A stretch of 39,239 nt of DNA from CAKXIK01 sp050947015 (GTDB lineage: Bacteria > Bacillota > Clostridia > Oscillospirales > Acutalibacteraceae). The stretch is from positions 1 to 39,239 of the forward strand of contig JBMNVT010000020.1 in the NCBI GenBank assembly GCA_050947015.1, given 5' to 3'. Position 1 is the first letter of the stretch; the number at the start of each line of letters is the position of its first letter. The translations under genes and the position numbers were made by a program. The notes beneath the pieces were generated by a model, which was not told the origin of the DNA, did no database searches, and saw only the letters and a list, made by a program, of their open reading frames with translations. Shown here one piece after another: positions 1 through 8,940 of the stretch.

Positions 1-125
1 TTATCGTCAACGACAAACCCGTTAAGACGACCGTTTACGAAGGCGCCAACACCATTGCCGCCTGCATGGCTATCGTCGATTCCGCCAATACCGGCAAGCT
101 GGTCAAGCCGGAATATTTCAGCTGA
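1..125 (+). CDS. C-terminal end of a Gfo/Idh/MocA-type oxidoreductase (partial)
   Basis: The frame is open from the left edge (first full codon at 3) to a TGA at 123-125, giving 40 residues. The end contains EGANTIAACMAIVDSANTG followed by KLVKPEYFS. This resembles the C-terminus of NAD(P)-dependent sugar dehydrogenases of the Gfo/Idh/MocA family, where a helix of the type 'A.MAI..SA..GKPV' precedes a short proline-rich tail. The rest of the gene, including the Rossmann domain, lies outside the window, so substrate and cofactor cannot be judged. About 60 bp separate it from the large lyase gene on the same strand, so co-transcription is possible. Family call is tentative because only the tail is visible. 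Confidence 0.5.
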   Translation, partial: IVNDKPVKTTVYEGANTIAACMAIVDSANTGKLVKPEYFS

Positions 126-186
126 GGTATGGATTTGTGGAGGCTTGCTCATGGCTAAATTATAGGAATAAAAAGGAGGAAATTTA

Positions 187-3100
187 ATGAAAAGCTTAAA
201 AACGTGGTCAAAACGACTGGCGGCTTTGGGAATGTCTTTGGTGTTAACGGCAACAATCATTGTTCCCGCGCGGGCAGACTCTAACGCCATTGGAGCAAGC
301 GACGAAATGACAAATACCACATCTCAGGAAAATCAAGGCGGAGATATAATAACATCTGTCAACTTTGAGAATGCAAACCAGGAAGGCAAGTATACCCTTG
401 TTAAAAGCGAAAATACGTTGGAAGTAAGACAGGAAAACGGAAATCATTTTCTGTATCTGGAACGCACAGGGAATATTAATAATACTTTTTTTCACCTAAA
501 TATTGAAACAAGCGAACAGAGTAGCATGAAGGAGAAAGGGGGGTATGTGTTCGAGTATGATTTGCGAATCAATGAATTGAAGTCGTGCGGAGCGATTGAG
601 ATCTGCACCGCCAAAAATGCGGCAGGGGAATGGTTGCAATTAGGGTATATCTATGAGGATGGAAGCATCAAAATTGATGGCGTATCAATGGGGTCTTTTC
701 CGATTGATGGAGAATGGCATCGGCTTTCTATTGCATTTGATTACGATACCAAAACTGCAACCTGTTATGTTGACCGAACAAAACAGGTTGGGGAGGTAAC
801 GATTGCTGATAATTATCTTCCGGCGTTCTATCGCGTCGGAGCAGAAAAAAATGGTGACGATATATCTCAATCGGATGCGACCTTTAGTGTTGATAATTGC
901 CGAATTTATCAAGATACTATTCTGCGCACCGCAGAGCAGGATGCGGCAGAAGGAGACGAAGAACCCACCAAGGGTGGGGATGTGATTCTGTCTCTGGATT
1001 TTGAGGATGAAAGCCAGAGCAGCCAGTATGCTTTGATCAACAACGGCGGCTGCACGATGGAGCTGCGGACGGAAGACGAAAACAGCTTCGTTTATCTGGA
1101 ACGCAGAAACAGCGCAATCAACAGCTTTTTCCAGGCGAAGCTTCCTGAGAGCGTACAGAGCAAGATGACGGAAAAGAACGGCTATGTGCTGGAATATGAT
1201 CTTCGTGTCGGCGAGCTGTCTGCCAGCGCTGCCGTTGAGATCTGTACCGCAAAGGACACAGGGGGCAATTGGCTGCCGGTTGGTTATCTCCGGAGCGACG
1301 GAACCATTACGTTCGACGGTATTTCTTTGGGTACGTTCCCGATTGATGGGGAGTGGCACCGTCTGTCGCTGGTGTTCGACTATAAGACAGGGACTGTGGT
1401 CTGCTATGTGGACCGTGTCCGGCAGGAGGGCAGCGTGCCCATTGATGACAATTATCTGCCGGCGCTTTACCGCGTCGGAGCTGACAGGAACGGCAGCGAT
1501 GAAACGCAGATGGATGCAGTCCTCAGTCTGGATAATTTCCGACTGTATCAGGGAACGGTTTTGCGTACTCCCGAACAGGATGCACAGAAAAAGGGAGGCG
1601 ATCTTATCAAAAAAATTACTTTTTCCCGCAGAGGAGGTTATGTGATCTCCGAAAAAGGGAATATCGGCGAAATCAGAACGGATGCAAACGATAACAAATA
1701 TCTGTATCTTGCCCGGACTGAGAACACGTACGACGATTATGTGGATTTCAGTATCGCCTCTTCGGAACGGGCGAAGATGAGAGAAAAGTATGGCTATATT
1801 TTGAGTTGCGACCTTATAATTGAGAAAAACGAAGGCTCCATTGATTTCTTCTCCGCCAAGGATACAGAAGGTAGCTGGAAACAAATCGGTTCTATTGATA
1901 AAACCGGCAAGATTATGTACTGCGGAGCCGTTTTCGGTACGATCACACTGCAGCAACAGCATCGTATTTCGCTTGCCTTTGATCTGCTGGTTGGTAGCGT
2001 CACATGCTACGTTGACGGCATTCGACTGGGCGGAACGGCTGCATTTGATACCGAATTCGAACCGGCAGTGTTCCGAGCCGGCGCAAACAGCGGCGAGGGA
2101 GATGTCATTTTCCAACTGGATAATTTTCGTTTGTATCAGGGAACGGTTCTGCGCACCGCGGAGGAAGACGCTGCAGAAGGCGACGAAGATGTTAGTACTT
2201 CGGTATCGCCGGAAACCTTTAAATCCGCCATGGAGACTGCAGAAGACGCTCTGAAATACATCGGAACAAATGACCTGCTCGTCATGGTCAACAACGGTGC
2301 TTATATTTATCAGAAAGAAAGGAAGACCAGCGCTGTACTTCCGTATCTAAACGGCAGTACAGTCATGATCCCGAAGGCTTTGGCAGAATCATGTTTCGGC
2401 ACGCTGGAACTGGACGGCAAAAATGTTGACTCCGCCGTCAAGAACGGACAGACCTTTCTTTCACTGCAGGATCTGTGCAGTGAGGTGCTGAATAAGCATT
2501 TTTACTGGGATGACCGCGGCTTTGCCGTTGCGTCGGACGAAGAATTTACCCTGCGCGACTCGGAAGCGGTTCAGGTTCTGACCGATCCGATCGATACCAT
2601 TTACCGTTATCTGCAGTTTGAACGCCCCGCCGGAACGAAACTGGCGTCGATCATCAAGGAGAAAAATCCGGATCACTCGCATCCGCGCCTCCTCGGAACG
2701 GCTGAAGATTTTGAACTGTTGAAGCAGAATGCGGCGACCAATGCCACAATGGCAGCCTGGGCCCAAAAGGTGATCTCGGACGCAGACAACTACATTGCGG
2801 CCGGTAAAGTGGAGTATTATTTGGAGCCCGGCCTGCCGTCCAGACTGCTTGGAGTCTCCCGCGCGGTCATGACCAGAATGCTGGGGTACTCCGAAGCTTA
2901 TGTACTGACCGGCGACATAAAGTACGCGGACGCCGCATGGCGCGACGTTCAGGAAGTCTGCGAAAATTATTCGGACTGGAACGATTATCAGCACTTCCTT
3001 GATACAGCAGAAATGGCCTTTGGTGTTGCAGTGGCTTATGATATGTTCTATTCTGAATGGACGGATGCTCAGAAAGCTGTTGTGCGCGAAGCAATGATTC

Positions 3101-5472
3101 GCAATGCGTTCAAACCGGGTCTGGTCGCTTACAGTGGATCGCACCCGAACGGCTACTGGATCAACGGCGATGACAACTGGACGGCAGTTTGCCCCGGCGG
3201 TCTGCTGGCCGCGGCAATTGCTATGGTGGACGAAGAGGATACCGCGCCGTATTGCGAGATCCTGCTGGGTGAAACGGTTCAGTCCTTTGAGTATATTGCC
3301 AGTCTGTTTTATCCGGACGGCGCATGGTACGAAAGTGCCAGCTATCTGACCTATACCACCCTGTATATGTGGGCGGGAATCAATTCTCTGATGACTGCTA
3401 CCGGTAGCGATTTCGGACTTCTGGAAGCGCCCGGCGTGGCAGAAGCTCCAAACTTTATGCTTGCCATGCACGGAACAGCCATGGGTGCGTTCAATTTTCA
3501 TGACGGCGGAAGCGGCTTTGTGATGGACGGTTCCACTCTGTGGCTTGCCAATGTGCTGGGTGTGGACGGTTTTCAGAATCAGTACATGATGCTCGGCGAA
3601 AATTTGAGCATGAGCAGTGCCAAGCCGGAGGTCATGCTGCTTACCTATGATCCTTCTTTAGAAGATAATTCCAGCGATATGTCTCTGGATCAGTACTTCC
3701 GTGTAGCTGATACTGGAACGATGAGGCAAAATTGGAAGAAGAGCGCAATCTGGGCCGGCGTGCATGCCGGCAAGAACGGCATCGACCATGACCATCTGGA
3801 TCTGGGTGAATTCACATTTGAAGCCGACGGTGTTAGATGGGTGACGGATCTCGGGGCGGACGATTACAACATTCCGGATTACTTTGGAACGGGCGGATAT
3901 AATCTTTACCGCAAACGCCCGGAAGGTAACAACTGCCTTGTAATCAATCCCAGAGAAGGATATCATGGACAAAGCATCAGCTGCTCTACAGACCTGATTA
4001 AACAAGAGTCCAAAGACCGTGGAGCCATGATGGTTTTTGATCTAAGCAATGCGTATGAACAGGATGCTGCTAAGGTCGTGCGAGGGTTCCTGTTGGGGGA
4101 TAACAGAAGATCCTTGCTGATTCGTGACGAGATAGAAGGAATTCCAGACAACAGTGAAATTTATTGGTTTATGAATCTTTCCAGTTATATTACCGATATC
4201 AAGATAGATCAGGAAAACAGAAAAGCTGTATTTACTACAGAAAACGGTAAACAACTGAACCTCTCTTTCTGGACCGATGCAGATGAATATGAGATCGGTA
4301 CCATGGCTTGTGTGCCGCTTGCAACCTCTCCCACAGTAGCAGGTATGGCAGATGATTCCAAGCAAACAAAACTCTATATCAAATTAAAGGTATCCGACAG
4401 CATGAACCTTTCTGTAAAGTTGATTCCGCAGATCAATTATACGGATGATATCGCATCGGCTGACAATATGTCAATTGCTGACTGGGCGATTCCAGACGGA
4501 GAGATCCCCGAACAGCTCACGGTGTCCTCGATCAGTCTGAACGGAGAAGTCTTGAATGCATTTGATCCCAATGATTACTCCTATTCTGTGGCTTGGCCGT
4601 TGGACTATGATATTCCTGTGGTAACCGCAGTCAACGATGATCCGAATGTTCAAATGACGATTACACAGGCTGGTTGGGATCACCCCGCCAAGATTACGCT
4701 AAAGAGTGAAGACGGCACAAAGATTTCGGAATACAGAATTACCCTTGTAGGGGGTGTCCGGATTGAGGATTCGACAAAATATCAATCGCTGCCTATTGTT
4801 GGCGTTCGGGTAAGTTCTCAGCCTGAAGCTGCCAACACACCGGAAAATGCAATTGATGGCGACCCTCTTACCAGATGGTCCGCAAACGGTGACGGGGAAT
4901 GGATCGAAATTGATCTGGGAGAAACCAAGCACTTTGACGGACTGCAGATGGCGTTCTATCAGGGTGGAAACAGAACGACATTCTTTGATCTGATGGTGTC
5001 TTCCGATGGAGAGAATTATCAGACGCTCTATTCAGGAAACACATCTGGCAACACCGATCAGTGTGAACTCTACATGATTTCAGGGACCGGACGTTATATC
5101 CGTTTTATTGGTCATTACAACAGCGAAGGAAACACCTGGATTAGTGTCAATGAGATGATCCCGATGGTAAGAAGAGTCGACGAAGGCCAGACAGACGCTT
5201 CGAATCCTGACGGACAGGGTGGTCAGGACGATCAGAAGAATCCGGGAAGCGCTGATCAACCGGCAGAAGGCCAGACAGACGCTTCGAATCCTGACGGACA
5301 GGGTGGTCAGGACGATCAGAAGAATCCGGGAAGCGCTGATCAACCGGCAACGGGCGGACGTACGCAGATCGAAATAGTTTTAATCTTTGCGGCCGCTGCA
5401 CTGGCGCTGTTATTTTCCAACTTGGAACGCAAAAACATAAAAACGCAGAAAAAACAGACAGTCAGCAAGTAG
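187..5472 (+). CDS. Giant secreted modular polysaccharide lyase (LamG-like x3, heparinase II/III-like core, F5/8 C domain, wall-sorting tail)
   Basis: A 1761-residue exported protein, start ATG 187 after AAGGAGG at 174-180. A signal peptide (about residues 1-30, ending ARA|DS) leads into three related beta-sandwich modules at about 51-256, 264-466 and 470-660. Each begins GGD and ends LRT(A/P)E(Q/E)DA, like concanavalin/LamG-type sugar-binding folds. Residues about 695-785 resemble the copper-amine-oxidase 'stalk' repeat. From H832 (HPRLLGT) a helical toroid of the alginate-lyase/heparinase type follows, then a heparinase II/III-like beta-sandwich with DHDHLD at 1200-1205. Next come a cadherin-like segment (about 1455-1525) and an F5/8 type C (discoidin) domain (about 1537-1662). 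The C-terminus has two 28-residue Gly/Gln/Asp-rich repeats, QPATGG at 1719-1724, a hydrophobic segment (about 1730-1747) and a Lys/Arg-rich tail, i.e. an LPXTG-like sorting signal. Likely role: extracellular cleavage of uronic-acid-containing glycans at the cell surface. The substrate cannot be read from sequence. Confidence 0.85.
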   Translation: MKSLKTWSKRLAALGMSLVLTATIIVPARADSNAIGASDEMTNTTSQENQGGDIITSVNFENANQEGKYTLVKSENTLEVRQENGNHFLYLERTGNINNTFFHLNIETSEQSSMKEKGGYVFEYDLRINELKSCGAIEICTAKNAAGEWLQLGYIYEDGSIKIDGVSMGSFPIDGEWHRLSIAFDYDTKTATCYVDRTKQVGEVTIADNYLPAFYRVGAEKNGDDISQSDATFSVDNCRIYQDTILRTAEQDAAEGDEEPTKGGDVILSLDFEDESQSSQYALINNGGCTMELRTEDENSFVYLERRNSAINSFFQAKLPESVQSKMTEKNGYVLEYDLRVGELSASAAVEICTAKDTGGNWLPVGYLRSDGTITFDGISLGTFPIDGEWHRLSLVFDYKTGTVVCYVDRVRQEGSVPIDDNYLPALYRVGADRNGSDETQMDAVLSLDNFRLYQGTVLRTPEQDAQKKGGDLIKKITFSRRGGYVISEKGNIGEIRTDANDNKYLYLARTENTYDDYVDFSIASSERAKMREKYGYILSCDLIIEKNEGSIDFFSAKDTEGSWKQIGSIDKTGKIMYCGAVFGTITLQQQHRISLAFDLLVGSVTCYVDGIRLGGTAAFDTEFEPAVFRAGANSGEGDVIFQLDNFRLYQGTVLRTAEEDAAEGDEDVSTSVSPETFKSAMETAEDALKYIGTNDLLVMVNNGAYIYQKERKTSAVLPYLNGSTVMIPKALAESCFGTLELDGKNVDSAVKNGQTFLSLQDLCSEVLNKHFYWDDRGFAVASDEEFTLRDSEAVQVLTDPIDTIYRYLQFERPAGTKLASIIKEKNPDHSHPRLLGTAEDFELLKQNAATNATMAAWAQKVISDADNYIAAGKVEYYLEPGLPSRLLGVSRAVMTRMLGYSEAYVLTGDIKYADAAWRDVQEVCENYSDWNDYQHFLDTAEMAFGVAVAYDMFYSEWTDAQKAVVREAMIRNAFKPGLVAYSGSHPNGYWINGDDNWTAVCPGGLLAAAIAMVDEEDTAPYCEILLGETVQSFEYIASLFYPDGAWYESASYLTYTTLYMWAGINSLMTATGSDFGLLEAPGVAEAPNFMLAMHGTAMGAFNFHDGGSGFVMDGSTLWLANVLGVDGFQNQYMMLGENLSMSSAKPEVMLLTYDPSLEDNSSDMSLDQYFRVADTGTMRQNWKKSAIWAGVHAGKNGIDHDHLDLGEFTFEADGVRWVTDLGADDYNIPDYFGTGGYNLYRKRPEGNNCLVINPREGYHGQSISCSTDLIKQESKDRGAMMVFDLSNAYEQDAAKVVRGFLLGDNRRSLLIRDEIEGIPDNSEIYWFMNLSSYITDIKIDQENRKAVFTTENGKQLNLSFWTDADEYEIGTMACVPLATSPTVAGMADDSKQTKLYIKLKVSDSMNLSVKLIPQINYTDDIASADNMSIADWAIPDGEIPEQLTVSSISLNGEVLNAFDPNDYSYSVAWPLDYDIPVVTAVNDDPNVQMTITQAGWDHPAKITLKSEDGTKISEYRITLVGGVRIEDSTKYQSLPIVGVRVSSQPEAANTPENAIDGDPLTRWSANGDGEWIEIDLGETKHFDGLQMAFYQGGNRTTFFDLMVSSDGENYQTLYSGNTSGNTDQCELYMISGTGRYIRFIGHYNSEGNTWISVNEMIPMVRRVDEGQTDASNPDGQGGQDDQKNPGSADQPAEGQTDASNPDGQGGQDDQKNPGSADQPATGGRTQIEIVLIFAAAALALLFSNLERKNIKTQKKQTVSK
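5182..5349 (+). repeat. Two perfect 84-bp tandem repeats
   Basis: Copies at 5182-5265 and 5266-5349 are identical base for base. They encode two 28-residue linker units starting EGQTDASNPDGQGGQDDQ, just before the hydrophobic anchor of the large lyase. Perfect identity, including third codon positions, points to a recent duplication. Such linkers usually span the cell wall, and repeat number would set its reach. Confidence 0.95.
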
Positions 5473-5475
5473 AAA

Positions 5476-5527
5476 CAGCAAGGAAAGCGGGAGAGAGATA
5501 CCATCCGGCTTTCCTTGCTGTTTTATC
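5476..5527 (+). terminator. Rho-independent terminator of the large lyase gene
   Basis: A 13-bp perfect stem, CAGCAAGGAAAGC (5476-5488) with GCTTTCCTTGCTG (5508-5520), is followed by TTTTAT. It starts 3 bp after the stop codon of the lyase gene. Confidence 0.85.
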
Positions 5528-5548
5528 ATGCTGTTGGGGAGATTTTTA

Positions 5549-6508
5549 ATGGATCACGAATTTTTCAAACCTTTTCTTTCTGAGAATTATGAGGCTCCGG
5601 CGCAGCAAAGGTATTTTGTGTATTCCAGAGACGTTCTGAAAAAAGAATCAATTTTTCCCTATTACGTTCTGGACGGCGGCGCCTTCTTTTTTATGACGGA
5701 GCATTTTGGGGATGCAACATCTGAAACACTGCTGAAAAAACATTAACCGGAGAAGTGTTTGATTTGCTGGTGATGCTGACGGAAAGATAGACTGGGGCAT
5801 TCATACCATACGTCCGAAAAAACCGGTATGCCAAAGCGTCACGAATTGCAGAGCTAGCCGCAGAGACTGTATATGCTGTTGCCGCTGGCCCAAGAGTTTT
5901 TAAAAACGGGGGAAACAAAATACGCAAAAGAATGGATCCGAATCCTGCGGCTGTGGTTGGAAGCGTCTCCCTATGAACCCTTCCGCCCTGACATTCCGCA
6001 CATTGATACATCGATGAAGTGGCGGGATATGCAGGTGGGATGGCGTACAATGAGCTGATGCATAGCGTTTTTCTTCTCGGCACGGCGGACGGCCGGGCTT
6101 TGCCGCGCGTCGACTGGCTCTTTGTTTATCGTCTAATCGACTTAAGCCTTGCCCATCTTGTACTGGAATGCCAGAAAGCAATGGATGCCAACCGGTATGG
6201 TAACCATGTGCTCCAAATGGGCAGTGTGCTGATTTCGGCCGGAATTTTGTTTGCTGAATTTCCGCGCGCGAAGGAATATGTTTCCGTTGGGTGAAAACGT
6301 TGCTAAAGCCGTTTTATTAACGGAACAGAACGGTTGCGCGGCAGTGGAGGATGCAGGACCGGCGCCGTTTGACTGTCAGCAGCATTATCGTGTGAAAACG
6401 GAGGAAGGCACAATCGGCGTTGTGGATTATGCCTCGTGCGGGCAGAACTGGGATCACGATATGCCCGTTACCGTCTGGATTACGACAAAACAGACGGAAA
6501 AGAAATGA
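5549..6508 (+). pseudogene. Decayed heparinase II/III-family lyase
   Basis: Fragments of one protein lie in changing frames. MDHEFFKPFLSENYEAPAQ starts at ATG 5549, with GGGGAG at about 5534-5540, and stops at 5746. LLPLAQEFLKTGETKYAKEW continues from 5873. A +2 shift near 6019-6058 leads to VFLLGTADGRALP and GNHVLQMGSVLISAGILF up to 6294, and the frame then changes again to 6508. LPLAQ..TGE.KYA.EW and GNH....G.....GILF are the hallmark motifs of the alpha/alpha-toroid N-domain of heparinase II/III-type lyases. An intact homologue such as the 699-residue lyase at 28384 is about 2.1 kb, whereas only about 0.96 kb remains here. So there are several frameshifts plus a deletion that removed most of the catalytic beta-sandwich. 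Sequencing error could explain one shift but not the lost length. Confidence 0.7.
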
Positions 6509-6586
6509 AGAGGAGCATTCGCTGCCAAAATTAGCCGCGGTACGCGCTTCCTGAAAAAGTTTTACAGATGTCATTCAGATGATTTT

Positions 6587-6615
6587 GCCGGACGGTTTGA
6601 CCGTCCGGCATTTTT
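6587..6615 (+). terminator. Rho-independent terminator upstream of sigK
   Basis: GCCGGACGG (6587-6595), loop TTTGA, then CCGTCCGGC (6601-6609), followed by ATTTTT. It closes the decayed lyase region and isolates sigK transcription. Confidence 0.85.
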
Positions 6616-6703
6616 GTTTCGCCTGGTTCATATCCATGAAAAGAGGAGCATAGGGTGGCATAACAGCGGATTCATTGTTTTTTTGTCGAAAGGGTGTGCA
6701 ATT

Positions 6704-7429
6704 ATGCTGTGGGAAATGATAGGGGAGTTGTTCAGCAGGGTACTGTACCTGATCTTGAACGTTTCGGGAGGGTCGTTTCCGCGACCGCTTTCTGCTGACG
6801 AGGAAGCGGAGTGTCTGCGCAGGCTTGCCCTTGGCGACAGAGAAGCGCGTAACACGCTGATTGAACATAATCTGCGGCTGGTGGCCCATATCATCAAAAA
6901 ATATTACGCTTCCTGGAGTGACCAGGAAGATCTGGTGTCCATCGGAACTATCGGACTGATCAAAGCGATCAACACCTTTGACGCAGCAAAAGGCGCCCGG
7001 CTTTCCAGCTATGCGGCAAGATGTATTGAAAATGAGGTTCTGATGCATTTTCGCAACGGCCGCAAAAGCGCCCAGGATGTTTCCATCAGCGATCCAATTG
7101 ATACAGACAAGGACGGCAACGCGCTGACGCTGATCGATGTAATTTCCTGTGACGACACCATTGTGGACGATCTCGACCTGAAAATCAAGGCAGAGCAGCT
7201 GCACGAATATCTGAATCAGGCGCTCGATGAAAGGGAAAGAGAAATTATTCTGCTTCGGTACGGAATCGGAGGCAGCCGTGCGCTGACGCAGCGGATCGTG
7301 GCGAAAAGGCTTGGCATTTCGCGCAGCTATGTATCGCGAATCGAAAAAAAGGCGCTTGAAAAGCTGAAGCGGCGCTTTGACGCAGCAGCTGCAGCGGCAC
7401 GAAGAACCGGAGGACAGAAAAAGCGATAA
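6704..7429 (+). CDS. sigK: RNA polymerase sporulation sigma factor, sigma-K type
   Basis: A 241-residue sigma-70 family protein. Start ATG 6704 is chosen because AAAGGG lies about 10 bp upstream and the protein then begins with a short hydrophobic pro-sequence (MLWEMIGELFSRVLYLIL). That is followed by SFPRPLSADEEAE, matching the pro-sigma-K/mature boundary region. Region 2 carries ARNTLIEHNLRLVAHI and EDLVSIGTIGLIKAI. The SYAARCIENEVLMH block is the core-binding/-10 part. Region 4 has the helix-turn-helix TQRIVAKRLGISRSYVSRIEKKAL. These blocks match Bacillus SigK closely. Sigma-K drives late mother-cell sporulation genes (coat, cortex) and is normally activated by SpoIVFB-like cleavage of the pro-sequence. 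The gene is uninterrupted: no skin-type prophage splits it here. It appears monocistronic, with terminators on both sides. Confidence 0.9.
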   Translation: MLWEMIGELFSRVLYLILNVSGGSFPRPLSADEEAECLRRLALGDREARNTLIEHNLRLVAHIIKKYYASWSDQEDLVSIGTIGLIKAINTFDAAKGARLSSYAARCIENEVLMHFRNGRKSAQDVSISDPIDTDKDGNALTLIDVISCDDTIVDDLDLKIKAEQLHEYLNQALDEREREIILLRYGIGGSRALTQRIVAKRLGISRSYVSRIEKKALEKLKRRFDAAAAAARRTGGQKKR

Positions 7430-7457
7430 AAAAAGCCGGGCGTCATGCGGCGCCCGG
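7428..7457 (-). terminator. Terminator of the M20 hydrolase operon (minus strand)
   Basis: On the minus strand CCGGGCG (7457-7451), a loop, then CGCCCGG (7442-7436) is followed by CTTTTTTTATC. It sits between the convergent sigK and M20 genes. The T-run is on the minus side, so it mainly serves the M20 operon. The hairpin alone could also slow plus-strand transcripts. Confidence 0.75.
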
Positions 7458-7470
7458 ACAAAATAAAGAA

Positions 7471-8922
7471 TCAATGCAGGGCGTTTTCCTGCAGGCGAAT
7501 CAGTGTTTTGTAAAAATCGACCGCACCGGGCAGGCAGTCAAACCCGATGTTCTCGTTAAGCCCGTGCATCCCTTTCATCTGCTCGGGACCGTAAATGACC
7601 GGGGCAAAGCGGATGCAGCTGTCGCAAATATCCTGATAAAAATGCGCATCGGTCGCGCCGGTCATCACATAGGGGCTGCTGGCAAGGCCGGGAAAGCAGC
7701 TTTGAATGGCCCGCTCCACCTGTCGGAAGGCTGCGCCATGAATATCCACAGAACGGGAATAGTCACTGGAGGACAAAACCTGCATGGTGAGGTGATGCTT
7801 CTGCGCAAGCCGTTCCATGATCTGCAGGCTTTCCTTTTCGCCCTGGTGCGGGATAAACCGCATATTCGCCCAGACCGAAGCTTCCTGCGGCAGAACGTTG
7901 CACGCGTCGGAACCGGACTGCATGGTGAATGCAACGGTGGTTTGCAGCATAGCGCCTGCCTGCGCGGAAACTATTGGAAGAACAAGCTTCATCAGCGGTG
8001 CAAACAGCCACAGATTTCCAAGGATAAGCCGCAGGCCGAACCCGGCGTAAGGCGCCAAAGTGGAAAACATGGACGAAACCTCCGGCAGGAATCTGCGCCG
8101 GAACGGCGAATGGTTTTCTATTTCATGGATGAAGGCCGCCAGCTGCGCAATGGGGGAATGTCTGCGCGGCGCGCTGGCGTGGCCTCCGTTGCTTGCTGCG
8201 GTAAATTTTACGTCGGCCTTACCTTTTTCAAAAACGCCGATCATCGCATAATTACCGTGAACGCCGCCGATCGGTTCCGAAATAATGCCGCCGCCTTCAT
8301 CGCAGACCAGAAACAGCCGCACGCCGCGGCGTTTCAGCTCGCTCACCAGCTTTGGCGCGCCGTCGCCCGCCCATTCTTCCGTGCAGGAGGAGGCAAGGTA
8401 AACGTCTTGCGCCGGCACATACCCTGTTTGCAGAAGTTCTTCAACAGCCTGAAAAAATGCCATGACCGAACATTTCGTATCAGCGGCACCGCGGCCCCAA
8501 ACTTTTCCGTCGGCAATATCGCCGCCAAACGGCTCGTGAAGCCATTTGCCCTCTGCGGGGACGACGTCCTGATGGCTCATCAACAGAATGGGGTGTTCAT
8601 GAGAATGCCCTTTCCAGTAAAACAGAAGATTGCCGTCGATCTCGTTTCTTTCCAGATGTTGATGCACCAACGGAAAAAGTTCTTCCAAAAGCTTGTGAAA
8701 AACGCGGAATTTTTCGATCTGTGGATCGTTCGGGTCGGAAACAGTTTCGCACCGGATCATCTGCGAAAGCTTTTCGGCGTATTCCAAAGCGCGCGCCTCG
8801 TCCGGCTTTGGTTTATAATCGGATCTTTTTTGCGGCATCAGCAGGGTTCGAAGCACGGCGATCAGCAGCAGCAAAACCAGAAATGCTGCCAGCCCAAGCA
8901 GGGCAAACCAGACGTATTTCAT
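7471..8922 (-). CDS. Membrane-anchored M20 family metallo-hydrolase (PM20D1/carboxypeptidase-like)
   Basis: 483 residues; ATG at 8922-8920 with AAGGAG about 9 bp upstream. An N-terminal transmembrane anchor (about residues 3-28) precedes an M20 zinc-hydrolase domain. Metal and catalytic residues expected for the family are visible: H117-D119 in SHQDVVP, D148 in GRGAADTK, the catalytic Glu pair in TEEW (182-183), and later GATDAH and MHGLNE. The size and anchor resemble the PM20D1/carboxypeptidase S branch, which hydrolyses N-acyl amino acids or peptides. Last gene of a minus-strand set after two integral membrane proteins (18 bp gap), suggesting uptake and hydrolysis of an amide-linked or peptide compound. 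Substrate unknown. Confidence 0.85.
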   Translation of the reverse strand: MKYVWFALLGLAAFLVLLLLIAVLRTLLMPQKRSDYKPKPDEARALEYAEKLSQMIRCETVSDPNDPQIEKFRVFHKLLEELFPLVHQHLERNEIDGNLLFYWKGHSHEHPILLMSHQDVVPAEGKWLHEPFGGDIADGKVWGRGAADTKCSVMAFFQAVEELLQTGYVPAQDVYLASSCTEEWAGDGAPKLVSELKRRGVRLFLVCDEGGGIISEPIGGVHGNYAMIGVFEKGKADVKFTAASNGGHASAPRRHSPIAQLAAFIHEIENHSPFRRRFLPEVSSMFSTLAPYAGFGLRLILGNLWLFAPLMKLVLPIVSAQAGAMLQTTVAFTMQSGSDACNVLPQEASVWANMRFIPHQGEKESLQIMERLAQKHHLTMQVLSSSDYSRSVDIHGAAFRQVERAIQSCFPGLASSPYVMTGATDAHFYQDICDSCIRFAPVIYGPEQMKGMHGLNENIGFDCLPGAVDFYKTLIRLQENALH

Positions 8923-8940
8923 AGCGATAATCTCCTTTTG

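Noticed and set aside
685..2115. Minus-strand frame of 476 codons inside the large lyase
   Set aside because: Repeating pattern simply reflects the LamG-like repeats read backward; no start signal.
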